A program made the position numbers and the translations under genes. A stretch of 64,000 bases of DNA. It comes from Hippopus hippopus (Eukaryota > Mollusca > Bivalvia > Cardiida > Cardiidae). Where the stretch lies: the NCBI GenBank assembly GCA_946811185.2, contig OX328107.1, forward strand, positions 15,279,565 through 15,343,564. The letters are read 5' to 3'. Shown here in pieces: positions 1 to 8,481 of this stretch. How positions within the stretch are numbered: position 1 is the stretch's first letter; the number at the start of each line of letters is the position of its first letter. The notes under the pieces are model-generated. The model saw nothing but the letters and a program-made list of their open reading frames with translations. It was not told the origin of the DNA and searched no databases.

Positions 1-303
1 ATCGAGAAGATAAATGACGTGTCTTTTGTGATTTTCGTTTATTTATCCCAGGTATTAACTGTTGCGCTAAATTATGAACAGATTGTTTTCCCCGCGAGAC
101 TGCAACTTTTTTGGGGTTTTTACCACGTAAAAAGATATCTTCTGCTGCACGTATTCCTTGTTTGATTCCTTCTTTTTTATAGCATTAAAACCAGATTTGA
201 TCAAGGGTTTAAGCAATGGAGTCACTGTTTTAAGTGCTGATCTAAATAGGGAACCTAGTCCATACCCATACTGATGTTTTACGCCACGATAAACTGGCAG
301 CAT
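1..303 (-). pseudogene. pVI-like minor capsid protein, frameshifted and cut by window edge
   Basis: The start codon is at 303-301. The N-terminus carries a GYGLGSLFRSALK stretch followed by TPLLKPLIKSG, the glycine-rich then amphipathic pattern of small adenovirus pVI/pX-like proteins in Polintons. Such proteins are thought to disrupt membranes or to sit beneath the vertices. The first frame closes at 67. At the run of six A (plus-strand T at 173-178) the reading has to move by -1, after which an open basic frame continues to position 1 without a stop. The zero-frame heptamer there is A AAA AAG. The gene lies 49 bp downstream of the penton gene. Either a one-base deletion or frameshifting could explain the break. 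Confidence 0.6.
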
Positions 304-352
304 TTTTTTGTCAATGTGTTAGTTTAATTATTTCAAAATATCAAATATTTTT

Positions 353-1249
353 TTATTTTTTCTGTCTGAAATGTAACTTGACGATTGTCTTACCAGTAAT
401 GAAATGAAACGATATGCCAGAATCCCCTGTTATTTGAATGTGAATAGTATCGAAATCAGATTTCGAAACGGGGATATAATGCGGTAATGTAATATCATGG
501 TTGATATGTTGGGCTTCATAATTATTTTCAACTGATTCGGTTGGTTTGAACTGTAAAACACGAAGTATGGGAGCAAATGTATCACCCACTATAGTGTGTT
601 CAGCAATATCTGAATAAACAAACAGATGGTTGTAGCCAGCATCAATGTTAGGACTGTATTTAAATGCATTTAAAAATCTTCTACCCGGATAAATCACCTC
701 CTGTTGAAATTCTGGCGATCCTCCCAGTTTTAAAAACAGCGATGAGTGGAATTTGATTCCGGTTTTTGTAATATTTCTGATTGCAAGTTTCGGACGTTTG
801 GATGAGGTTGAATAGCTAATAGACAGTAGCATTGAATTCTTTTGAAGGATACCCGATAGGTTATTTCGAACCAATTCATCGATCACCTCTATAATATGCT
901 TTGGTGAAGTGTAACTACCCGGTGGAAAGGTAAATAGAATTGACCATTTTTCTGCTCTACCTTTATCGTCTCGCCTTAATACAGTTATCTCCATATTATC
1001 TCTTTTTTTATCTACCGCTACTATTGCATTGTATAAACCGTTATCTGCAGTTATAATTTCGAACTTTGCTTCTTGTTCACTTACGTTTAAAAACTGAGAG
1101 GGGGTAATAAGTTGAACTAATGCAACTTCCCAATTTTCCCTATCAATATGAACTGTCTTTGGTAAATGAACTTTAAAACAGCACTGTGTGTTGTTCGGAT
1201 AAAGGTTTATGGAACTATCGCTAGGTAGAGTAACATAAAACGAATTCAT
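353..1249 (-). CDS. penton-like minor capsid protein of element A
   Basis: The 298-residue protein begins MNSFYVTLPSDSS, followed by a YPNNT motif and WEVALVQLITP. This is the characteristic N-terminus of Polinton/adintovirus penton proteins, which are single-jelly-roll proteins that build the capsid vertices. A later segment (HLFVYSDI...VGDTFAPILRV) is also typical. The reading frame is intact. It follows the membrane-protein gene after a gap of 12 bp and precedes the pVI-like gene, so it sits in a structural-gene block read on the minus strand. Family membership is judged from these motifs; the fold itself is established knowledge about the family. Confidence 0.85.
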   Translation of the reverse strand: MNSFYVTLPSDSSINLYPNNTQCCFKVHLPKTVHIDRENWEVALVQLITPSQFLNVSEQEAKFEIITADNGLYNAIVAVDKKRDNMEITVLRRDDKGRAEKWSILFTFPPGSYTSPKHIIEVIDELVRNNLSGILQKNSMLLSISYSTSSKRPKLAIRNITKTGIKFHSSLFLKLGGSPEFQQEVIYPGRRFLNAFKYSPNIDAGYNHLFVYSDIAEHTIVGDTFAPILRVLQFKPTESVENNYEAQHINHDITLPHYIPVSKSDFDTIHIQITGDSGISFHFITGKTIVKLHFRQKK

Positions 1250-1261
1250 TTTTTTAATATT

Positions 1262-1567
1262 TTATTTTTTACTGTCAATGAAATCAAGTCCTGGTTGTTT
1301 TTGTTCTGTCTTTGTGAATTTTAACCCCGGAGATAGGAGAATATATCCGAGTGAACTACTTAACAGTATCAACCACAATTCACCATCCTGACTTTGAATA
1401 CTTAAATGTACTATGGAGGTTGCAATAATTGCGTAAATGACTATTATCTGTGAAATATATGTAAACTGATTCTTTGGAACACGATTTCCACAGCAGCTGT
1501 AATTTTTAGTACCAACACTATCGATACTTTTTGTCGCGCACTCAATGTTTGACTGTGAATTCATCAT
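1262..1567 (-). CDS. small two-pass membrane protein
   Basis: The protein has 101 residues. The N-terminal 30 residues are polar and hold several cysteines, including a CC pair near residues 25-26. Two hydrophobic helices follow, at about residues 39-56 (ISQIIVIYAIIATSIVHLS) and 63-80 (ELWLILLSSSLGYILLSPG), and the tail is charged. I recall proteins with this VPKxQF...ELW...SSSxGYxLxSP pattern in invertebrate Polinton-like elements, but no function is known to me. It lies between the integrase and penton genes in the same orientation. The frame is intact. Confidence 0.65.
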   Translation of the reverse strand: MMNSQSNIECATKSIDSVGTKNYSCCGNRVPKNQFTYISQIIVIYAIIATSIVHLSIQSQDGELWLILLSSSLGYILLSPGLKFTKTEQKQPGLDFIDSKK

Positions 1568-1584
1568 AAATGTGCTGTCTTTTT

Positions 1585-1663
1585 ATAAGATATTTTTATT
1601 ATAAGATTTTTTTATCTATAAGATTTTTTATCTATAAGATTTTTTATCTATAAGATTTTTTTC
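1585..1663. repeat. short tandem repeat, TATAAGATTTTTTATC units
   Basis: Four to five imperfect copies of a 16-18 bp unit (TATAAGATTTTTTATC) fill the gap upstream of the membrane-protein gene and run into the 3' end of the integrase frame. On the minus strand the units read GATAAAAAATCTTATA. They supply repeated AT-rich, TATA-like sequence just before the 1567 start codon, so they could serve as promoter DNA or as a slippage product. Confidence 0.7.
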
Positions 1664-2780
1664 CCTTCAAAGACAGCAAATGGGATTCTGGTATCCAACT
1701 TTGAAATTTTTTTGGATAGCCTTTCCAATTGACTTTTATTTCTTTGATTAATTTTTTGCCCTCACGCCTTGTACGTCTATCAAGAACTGAATCAATTTCA
1801 TAGACTTCATCATCTTTTATTAATTGAAGTTCGTATTCATAATAAGTTCCCAAAATTTGTTCACCCTGTAAATCTTTTATTTTATAGGTGATAGGTGAAA
1901 ATGTCTTGTTAACATGAGTGATTACAAATATTTCTTGCGTCCAATTTGGTAAATAGCCCTTATCAAATGCACGTTTTGTTTTATTGATCCGAACACGATC
2001 TCCAATTTTGAATTTTGGCTTTTTCGTCATTGCGATTGTCGATAGTCGAGGATACAGATTTTTCGAAACCTCTGCCTCATTTGATTTTGTCACCATTGCA
2101 GGAGATGTTTTAATACTTCTGTGAAAAGTATGGTTGTAATTCTGAACTAAAGAATTCAATACGTCAATGTAACGTCTTGTTTTCTTGTACGTAAAGTATT
2201 TCCACATTCTCGTTTTTAAAGTTCGTTGAAATCTTTCAACAAGGCTTGCTTTTGTCTCTGGATTTTCGGTGGTGAAAAAATGAATCTGACTCTTTTTCAA
2301 GTATTGTTGAAACAGTTTGTTTTTGAATTCCGAACCTTTATCTGTTTGAAGTGCCAAAGGTTTTCGTTTTGATTTCTGAACAACAGATTGAAATGCTCGA
2401 ATCAAAGTTTTTCCCATTTTATTTGGAATAGGGACAACCCATGAAAATCTTGAAAACACATCGATTACACAAAGTAAATATTTCTTGTTATCATTTTGTT
2501 TTGCTAAATGTTGCATATTGGCCAAATCAGCTTGCCATTGATAATCTATACCACTTACAATAGTTTTTCGTCTTTTGAAACGTCGACGGATTGGTTTGTG
2601 TAAGGTATAGGTGGATTCACCTCGTAATCACTCTTGAACATCTTTGTATCTTATTCCTTTCAAAACAGATTTTGCAGCGTGATACAATTGCTTTATTCCA
2701 GTAAATGCGACAGTACTTTTGGGATCATAAAATAACTTTCTTAACACGTAATCAAGTTTAGGCTTTACCAGGGCTCCCAT
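1644..2780 (-). pseudogene. retroviral-type integrase with chromodomain, one in-frame TGA
   Basis: This is the rve-family DDE integrase that inserts Polinton DNA. The catalytic acidic residues are visible as ADLANM (first D), LQTDKGSEF (second D) and SLVERF (E). A C-terminal chromodomain follows, with VNWKGYPKKFQSWIPE. The N-terminal part is read from an ATG at 2780-2778. It contains the usual LHKP segment and a GIDYQWQADL lead into the catalytic core. An in-frame TGA at 2630-2628 interrupts it; related proteins carry tryptophan here, so TGG to TGA is the likely change. Downstream of the stop the frame is open for more than 300 codons. The start overlaps the end of the 289-aa gene by 16 bp. 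Confidence 0.85.
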
Positions 2781-3634
2781 GACTGAAGCGTTTTACGAGT
2801 AGGGATCTTTTTTATAGATTCTGGTGGAGTTAACAACTCTTTAGTATAGAATTGTTTCAGTCTTTCTTTTTCTTCAGGTTTCATGTATGGAGTTTTCATC
2901 GTAGATTTTTTAACACTTTTTGCACCCGATTTTCTTGCAGTTTTTTGTACACTTTTTGGTGTGTGAAATAAGTAATCGGACTCACCATGGGATTCTTCAT
3001 CTTCGCTCAGTGACTTATGATAAGATTTATCATAAGTTTTATGCATCCACCTCCATCTGCTTGGATTGCCAATGACTTCTTGCGGAATATTACTTTCATG
3101 TAATGCCTTTGAAAAGGTTTTCCAACCTTTGGGTTCAACACCTTTTCTTTGACGTATTGCATCATTGATAAGATCGATGATATTGGAACCATGAATGCGT
3201 CCGCCTTTATATGACACAACTCCTTGTTCATCCCAAGTTAAATTATTGTTATCTTTTATCATATTCAAAAGTAACTCGGCTTTTCTTTTCATGGTTTTTG
3301 GTACACTTTGCAAAATTTGATCATGCAAGGTAACAGATGCTGATTTCTGTACACTATTATCACTTTTTGTCGTTGAAAGTAAATTGTTCAAAGTCGGTCT
3401 TGCTTTTTGAAGAGAATTTTGTAACTTAAACAAAGTTTCACCATACTTTTGAGCTTTTTCCGATTCTGATAAATTGGTGCTTTGTAAAATATGGCCCATA
3501 TCCTGTTGAAGATGTACTACATCTACAACTTGTGGATTGGGTTGTAAACGAGGCTTTTGAGCTTGTTCGACTTTCCAACGTTTCATATTTTCTAAGGTTT
3601 GGTAAGGCACAATAACCATTTTTTTAACAGACAT
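2765..3634 (-). CDS. conserved Polinton protein of unknown function
   Basis: The 289-residue protein begins MSVKKMVIVPYQTLENM, a common opening in Polinton structural-block proteins. The middle holds the conserved pattern LLNMIKDNNNLTWDEQG...SNIIDLINDAIRQRK...P.G...F...L...NIP (about residues 124-200). The C-terminal 70 residues are rich in lysine and serine with SVQKTARKSGAKSVKKS-type basic repeats, suggesting nucleic-acid or capsid-interior binding. The frame is intact. The 3' end overlaps the integrase start, so the two are probably expressed together. Its role in the virion is not known to me. Confidence 0.65.
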   Translation of the reverse strand: MSVKKMVIVPYQTLENMKRWKVEQAQKPRLQPNPQVVDVVHLQQDMGHILQSTNLSESEKAQKYGETLFKLQNSLQKARPTLNNLLSTTKSDNSVQKSASVTLHDQILQSVPKTMKRKAELLLNMIKDNNNLTWDEQGVVSYKGGRIHGSNIIDLINDAIRQRKGVEPKGWKTFSKALHESNIPQEVIGNPSRWRWMHKTYDKSYHKSLSEDEESHGESDYLFHTPKSVQKTARKSGAKSVKKSTMKTPYMKPEEKERLKQFYTKELLTPPESIKKIPTRKTLQSWEPW

Positions 3635-3670
3635 AATTCGAATTTTTTAAAAAATTTAAAAAATATAAAA

Positions 3671-4034
3671 TTACAAGGCCTTAAGAGCTCCTCCTATTCC
3701 TCCGATAACGGCTTTTCCTAACAATGGTAATAATGCAGGACCAAGCAGATGAAGAAATCCACCTTTTTCATTTAATATTTGTTTTTTTATTTTTTACTGA
3801 GACTGATTTCGAAGCTAAACGTCTGAGATGCTGCCTACTTGAATACAATTTCTTCTTCTGAGGTGGCGATAAATGTGCATTGCCTTTTAAAACATTATGA
3901 CAGCATTCCAATATGCATTTTATCACTTCGGGCGATGAATCTTTTACAAGTTTTTTACGTGCTTTTGGTTTAGTCTGTATCATAGCCATAACCATTGAAC
4001 CATGTTTTTTTATCAGAGGTGTTTTCTTCTTCAT
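3671..4034 (-). pseudogene. small basic protein with hydrophobic glycine-rich tail, one-base shift
   Basis: The first frame (88 codons, start at 4034) shows AKKxL...P..I..ILECCHNVLKGNAHLSPPQKKKLYSSRQHLRRLASKSVS, a pattern I recognise from Polinton small basic proteins. Its conserved end, a GGFL...LLGPALLPLLGK stretch, lies in the +1 frame and stops at 3671. The switch falls at the run of seven A (plus-strand T, about 3780-3788). One A too many in this tract would explain it. These proteins may be core or minor capsid proteins, an inference from their basic head and membrane-like tail. It lies 36 bp downstream of nothing longer than the core-protein gene and upstream of the 289-aa gene. Confidence 0.65.
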
Positions 4035-4139
4035 GTTGACTTGATCTCGATTTCGGCTTAAATGATAATAAAAGTTTCATGTCACTAACATTTATAGCTA
4101 ATGTAATTTTTTGTAGACAAAATTTGTTGTTAAAATTTC

Positions 4140-5081
4140 TTAAGAAAACTGTGAATAGAGATCGTTGGCTAATGTAGTGGCTGTAGATAAAGATGAATCC
4201 ACGGGAACAGATCTTCCTTTTCCAAGGTGGAGCACCTCATTTTTGTCGTCAAGATTATATCTCCCTGTATCAAGGTTGTGTTTCACCATATCATAAAACA
4301 TTCGTTTATATTTTTGTAACCCTTTTTTATGTTTAGCTAATGTCTGTGGAGACCACTCGCTGGAGGGGGTTTCTTGAAACGATAATTTTTTGCCTGGTAA
4401 TATGAATCTTGAATACTTTCTTTCGTAATCCTGCAGTTTTTTTCTCATTCTTTCCTCTCTGGATTTCGGATACTGTTGATGTTCTGCAATGTTACTTCCT
4501 ACAGGTCTTCGTTTTCGGGTAGTAACAAATCTTTCATCAATCGTAATTGGGGGATGGTTCTTTGGTGGTGAATTCTTCTTCTTTGGAGATTTTTTCTTTG
4601 CTGGAGCACGCTTTCTTGGAGTACGCTTTTTCGGAGATTTCTTCTTTCTTGGAGATTTTTTCTTTTGCGGAGACTTCTTCTTTTGCGGAGCACGCTTTCG
4701 TGCAACACGTTTTCAAATTTGTCTTTCAGCTCCAAATTTTCTGATGGTTTTTGTTCCATCCCATCTCAACAAACTTCTGATGATAACGCCACCTAGAAAT
4801 CCACCCCCTCCAGGTTTTAAAATGATTTTACGTTTACTTTCCTCATCTATGGACGGATCTGCTAACTGTTCAATATCTGCTCTATGTTTTGTCATGTACG
4901 TTATGGTTTGTTTTGGTAATTTGATTTTATTTTCGATGATGTTTTGCGCAGCTAATGTAAACCATTTTAAAATTTCTTTTAATCCTGCTTTTAACACAGC
5001 TTCTCTTTCATGCTTATCGGTTTGTTGACTTAAATTTTGCAAGGCAGCTAAAACCGAACTTGGTGTAGGTGGTAAGTCCAT
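4140..5081 (-). pseudogene. basic (K/R)SP-repeat core-type protein interrupted by one TGA
   Basis: One reading frame runs from the ATG at 5081 to the stop at 4140 (314 codons including both stops). A single in-frame TGA, at about 4715-4713, breaks it. The first part is helical and ends in a glycine patch (KPGGGGFLGG) and a short hydrophobic helix. Directly after the TGA comes a run of KKSP, KKRTP and RKRAP repeats, resembling adenovirus core proteins or histone H1 tails, so DNA condensation inside the capsid is the likely job. The last 100 residues are polar and mixed-charge. The stop sits in an arginine-rich context, which fits a CGA to TGA transition. Confidence 0.7.
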
Positions 5082-5188
5082 GTTTACTCATGGATGGGTA
5101 TCATAAAAATGATTTATATTCAAAAATGTAATTCTCTTTTAAAGCAAAAAAACTTTTTGCATAAAAAACTTTTCTTAAAGAAACTTTT

Positions 5189-5860
5189 TTAAGCAGAAGA
5201 ATAAATAACAGGTCCTCTTTCATTACCTTGTGTATACCAACGGTAAAATATATCTGTTCGGAGTCTTAATTCTTTGTTTGTTTGTGAATGAAAATCTACG
5301 ACTAGATATCCATGGTCCGACAATGTAGCATCTTCATAAGCAGGTACCAAATGTGGGGCTTGCATTTGTCGAGCTAATGTTTTAATCTGATTCTTATCTC
5401 GTTCATTTCGAAATAAAATCATATATCTAGAATTAAGGCTGATGGTTCGACTCGATTTCGATTGCTGAAACATATTTTGCGTGATGTAAATCACACTTGC
5501 ATTACGATGATGACCTTTTCTTGTAAACCAAAGTTTAATTTTTTCCTCATCTTTTTCACCCAACATGTCATCAAAGACGATTAAATGTGGAATGGATACA
5601 TCACTGACAATTTCGTTTTCATCGTCAGGAATTCCCTCCACGAATTTTATCAATTCAAATTGTGAATTAAACTTTTCCTGCATAACACTGTAGGCATGTT
5701 GCCATTCTTTGTAACACCAAACAACTCTTTCAGGAACGATGTTGAACAAGTCTTCTCGATAGTCAATTAATTTATGAACGAACTCTGTTTTTCCACAACC
5801 GCTCGGTCCTGTGATGAAAATATTGCAGGGATGTTGAAATAATATGGATTGTACATGCAT
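5189..5860 (-). CDS. FtsK/HerA-type genome-packaging ATPase of element A
   Basis: The protein has 223 residues with a Walker A motif GPSGCGKT (residues 18-25), a Walker B motif LIVFDD (93-98) and a sensor-like YITQNMF (about 125-131). This is the layout of the A32-like ATPases that pump DNA into Polinton, adintovirus and giant-virus capsids. The frame is intact and the length is normal for the group. It is the first gene of the minus-strand structural block, about 100 bp upstream of the core-protein gene. Confidence 0.9.
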   Translation of the reverse strand: MHVQSILFQHPCNIFITGPSGCGKTEFVHKLIDYREDLFNIVPERVVWCYKEWQHAYSVMQEKFNSQFELIKFVEGIPDDENEIVSDVSIPHLIVFDDMLGEKDEEKIKLWFTRKGHHRNASVIYITQNMFQQSKSSRTISLNSRYMILFRNERDKNQIKTLARQMQAPHLVPAYEDATLSDHGYLVVDFHSQTNKELRLRTDIFYRWYTQGNERGPVIYSSA

Positions 5861-5934
5861 ATTTTTTTACTTTACTCTTTAAAGGCTAATGATAAAATGA
5901 TAACATCATTGAAAATGATAGCATTTTTATTGAA

Positions 5935-6240
5935 CAGATCTAAACAATGAAACATTTTTTTTGCAATGCACCATAAAAAATTTTCTTGACAATGAAAAAA
6001 ATTTTCTTAACAATGAAAAAATTCACAATGAAACATTTTTTACAATATAGCATAAAAAAACATTTTCTCGACAATGAAAAAAAATCACACTGAAATATTT
6101 TTTTCAATACAGCATAAAAAAAACATTTTCTTGACAATGAAAAAAATCACACTGAAATATTTTTTCACAATGAATTATTCACAATGAATTATTCACAATG
6201 AATTATTTACAATACAGTATATAACAAATTTTTTACAATG
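5935..6240. repeat. AT-rich tandem repeats of an ACAATGAAAAAA-type unit
   Basis: A 12-40 bp module made of ACAATGAAA, AAAAATTTTC and TTGACAATG words recurs about ten times, ending in three copies of ATTATTCACAATGA near 6170-6210. No credible reading frame is present. It separates the ATPase gene from the 224-aa gene and probably arose by slippage; it may hold the ATPase promoter. Confidence 0.7.
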
Positions 6241-6907
6241 CAAATTCGCAAATACCGCAAGTTTCACATTTGTCTTCATATTCCGTAATGTCTTTGTGCA
6301 ATTGCTCATAACCCAAAAACATTGTATATTCACTATCCATATCGTTGAAATCTCGTAGTCCTATGAATGGAGCAACATGTCTATAAGCGTCTTTTGTTGA
6401 AAGAGCTGAATTTACTACTTCTTCTGTAACATCTCTTTCAAATAGAATATACCCTGACATGGTTTCCATTGTTTCTCCGTAGGATTGAACAGATCCTTTT
6501 TTGTAGCGTAAGTAAAAGTCAAATAGAACTGATTTCGTTTTCAGAACGTTAAGAAAACTTTCTTCTGTTTTTCCTATGATAAAAAATGTCCATCGACTTG
6601 AGGATCGAAACAGCTTACTAATAACATTGTCTTTCAAACAGCTATCTGCTAAATAAGTCTTGAGAACGAGATCCAAACCCGAATCGTCCACCATCATCGC
6701 AATAAAGTTGATTATACCATACACTTTGTAGGACTTTTCTCCTTTTGCAATCCACTTAAACATTTTTCCGATCCAAATTTTCACACAGAAAAATTTAATG
6801 TTAACCTGTGTTCGTTCATCAAGCGTATGCTGTCGAACAAATTCTCCATAAATTTTTTCTCGTAGTTCTATTGGTAACGACAACATGATTGTTGTTTTTT
6901 TGACCAA
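6233..6907 (-). CDS. hypothetical protein with LPxELR start and C-terminal Cys cluster
   Basis: I do not recognise this 224-residue protein. Near the N-terminus it has LSLPIELREKIYGEFV, which faintly resembles the opening helix of an F-box. The C-terminus has CETCGIC, a possible metal site or disulfide cluster. The middle is mixed and slightly hydrophobic, with no clear membrane span. The frame is intact. It is divergent from the zinc-knuckle gene at 7085, with a 177-bp shared upstream region. An accessory or host-interaction role is only a guess. Confidence 0.5.
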   Translation of the reverse strand: MVKKTTIMLSLPIELREKIYGEFVRQHTLDERTQVNIKFFCVKIWIGKMFKWIAKGEKSYKVYGIINFIAMMVDDSGLDLVLKTYLADSCLKDNVISKLFRSSSRWTFFIIGKTEESFLNVLKTKSVLFDFYLRYKKGSVQSYGETMETMSGYILFERDVTEEVVNSALSTKDAYRHVAPFIGLRDFNDMDSEYTMFLGYEQLHKDITEYEDKCETCGICEFAL

Positions 6908-7084
6908 CAGCTAATATTTTTTCCCGACTTACTTTGACTAATTGTCACACAACAATGTGATATAGTATTATTTTCTCAAATTTATAGATCCTCTTCGCTG
7001 CAACAGTGCATAAATAGAGACGACGGTTGTGAAAATCTAATCATTCTTCTGCTCAATCTCAGACAGTACAGTTGATAAAAGAAT
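6908..7084. promoter_or_regulatory. divergent intergenic promoter region
   Basis: This 177-bp segment separates two genes read away from each other (224-aa gene on minus, zinc-knuckle gene on plus). It contains a short inverted motif around TTGTCACACAACAATGTGA (about 6943-6961) and a TATAGTATTA box near 6961-6970. No gene fits inside. It very likely carries both promoters. Confidence 0.45.
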
Positions 7085-7933
7085 ATGAGTGAGTTCAAGC
7101 TGCAAAACACATCACCGTTTAGAAAGAGGGTACATCTGTATGTTAATCCATACAACCATGATAAAGAGGTCAGCAATATTCCGTCAAAGTATCATGTTAA
7201 TCATATCGGAAACTACGTGGGATCATTTTTATCCCACCAACATTTAGAAGAAAAAGATGTTTACCGTACTATCACCTACAGAGTTTTGGATCAAGCGATG
7301 GCCGACAAACGATATGGGGTGAATGGTCAGAGAATAAATATTTGTTTTACATGCAACGAAGTAGGACATTGGTCCAGAAATTGTCCAAAAAAAGAAAATC
7401 AGACAGGAAGATTTGTTTTTGTCTACGTGAACCTACACAGTCATGACATCGAATTTTCACCAACGTTTTACAACGGTGTCGGTCTCCAACATATGAAATT
7501 CGTCGGCACACTATATTCATTCTACAACGAAAATACATGGAAAACAAGCTCACTACAGACTACAACATCATCGGTTGAAAATCAGACCGTAGACATGCAG
7601 TCCGACACAACGGATATCACCGATACAGAGAATTGTAAAATAACAGAACAGGTAGAGAAAAAAATATCTACAAGCGATAATCTAAGAAAACAACAATCTT
7701 CGGACCTAAAAAACAACGAATTTTCTACAGAACCGGGTTGTTCGTACGGAGAGGAAAAACAGCAAAACAACGAAAAGAAGAAAAAACGAGTAACAAAGAA
7801 CTGTTTCTTTTACAAATCAACAAAACACAAGGGTAAAATCTGTCCAGATATAGTATTAAAAACCAATGAAAGGGGAAGAAAACGTAAAATCAAATGTGAG
7901 TCTGACATTCCAAAGAAAAAACATACTGAGTGA
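7085..7933 (+). CDS. CCHC zinc-knuckle protein of element A
   Basis: The protein has 282 residues. A canonical CCHC knuckle, CFTCNEVGHWSRNC, has C87, C90, H95 and C100. This motif in retroviral Gag and cellular proteins binds single-stranded nucleic acid. A second copy near residues 238-251 (CFFYKSTKHKGKIC) has tyrosine where the second cysteine should be, so it has probably lost zinc binding. Two segments with VNPYNHD and VNLHSHDIEF resemble each other, hinting at an internal duplication. The C-terminus is very basic (KKKKR, RGRKRKIK), a likely nuclear signal. The gene starts the plus-strand block and ends before an AATAAA at 8081. Confidence 0.65.
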   Translation: MSEFKLQNTSPFRKRVHLYVNPYNHDKEVSNIPSKYHVNHIGNYVGSFLSHQHLEEKDVYRTITYRVLDQAMADKRYGVNGQRINICFTCNEVGHWSRNCPKKENQTGRFVFVYVNLHSHDIEFSPTFYNGVGLQHMKFVGTLYSFYNENTWKTSSLQTTTSSVENQTVDMQSDTTDITDTENCKITEQVEKKISTSDNLRKQQSSDLKNNEFSTEPGCSYGEEKQQNNEKKKKRVTKNCFFYKSTKHKGKICPDIVLKTNERGRKRKIKCESDIPKKKHTE

Positions 7934-8080
7934 AAAAAAGATTTCAACACAATATTGAATTTAAAACAAAAAAAAGACTGACTTGATTTTTCATTCATTT
8001 TTGTCTTTACAGTTCATTCATTCATTTTTGTCCTTACAGTTCATGACTTGATTTTTTCATTGTACATAAGTTCTTTTGAA

Positions 8081-8086
8081 AATAAA
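8081..8086 (+). terminator. poly(A) signal AATAAA for the zinc-knuckle gene
   Basis: An AATAAA hexamer lies 148 bp downstream of the stop codon at 7933. It is followed by AT-rich sequence and a T-rich stretch near 8110-8150 that could act as the downstream element. The two neighbouring genes end instead in histone-type stem-loops. Confidence 0.5.
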
Positions 8087-8160
8087 AAACATAAAATAAT
8101 TACTCCTTACTTTTGACTTTTTCTAGTTTTTAACTTTTTTTTTTACTTTTGACAATTTTG

Positions 8161-8206
8161 AGAAAGAAAGATCTTTCGTACTAAATGGTTAGCCCTGAAA
8201 AGGGCT
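8161..8206 (-). terminator. histone-type 3' stem-loop with purine-rich downstream element
   Basis: On the minus strand, 33 bases after the stop of the 67-aa gene, there is a 16-nt hairpin AGCCCTTTTCAGGGCT at 8206-8191. It has a six-base-pair stem and a TTTC loop, preceded by an A-rich run and followed by AACCA. About 12 nt further lies ACGAAAGATC, resembling a histone downstream element. Metazoan replication-dependent histone mRNAs end this way and are not polyadenylated. Matching signals close the 206-aa gene. Confidence 0.75.
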
Positions 8207-8238
8207 TTTTTTGAAGGATTTCACGACAACATCGAGTT

Positions 8239-8442
8239 CTATGACTCTTCTAGCCGATCCACTGGAGTGATTTCACACCCACAGTGTTCACAAGTCGATG
8301 AACCTTCATCATCATCATAATATCCTTCATCAGGATCTGGACATTTATGTTTCTGTCCAAGATACTCAAGTATGGCAAAACATTTCCTACACTCTATCTG
8401 GCATCTGCTTGCGCAGTGGGGGCAGACAAGAATTCGAACCAT
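8239..8442 (-). CDS. 67-aa cysteine-rich zinc-ribbon-like protein
   Basis: The small protein carries paired cysteines CPHC, CRKC and CEHC followed by GC, plus a strongly acidic middle (PDPDEGYYDDDEGSS). Such pairs usually hold one or two zinc ions. I do not recognise the family. The start at 8442 is the only ATG that keeps all the cysteine pairs. It is the minus-strand member of a divergent pair that shares the inverted-repeat promoter at 8482-8711, and its transcript should end at the stem-loop at 8191-8206. Timing of expression to DNA replication is an inference from that signal. Confidence 0.6.
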   Translation of the reverse strand: MVRILVCPHCASRCQIECRKCFAILEYLGQKHKCPDPDEGYYDDDEGSSTCEHCGCEITPVDRLEES

Positions 8443-8481
8443 CCTGGAACAAATATGATTTTATGTAAAAATATCGATGGA

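Noticed and set aside
2628..2630. UGA as selenocysteine or programmed readthrough in element A
   Set aside because: No structured downstream element was noticed, and two separate TGA codons in a copy with other lesions fit ordinary decay.
4489..5028. Plus-strand 179-codon frame rich in GDFFF repeats
   Set aside because: It is the antisense of the KKSP-repeat core protein on the minus strand and has no domain of its own.
5940..6137. Minus-strand frame with KCFF/KKIF repeats
   Set aside because: It only translates the AT-rich tandem repeat; no conserved motif and neighbouring repeats are out of frame.
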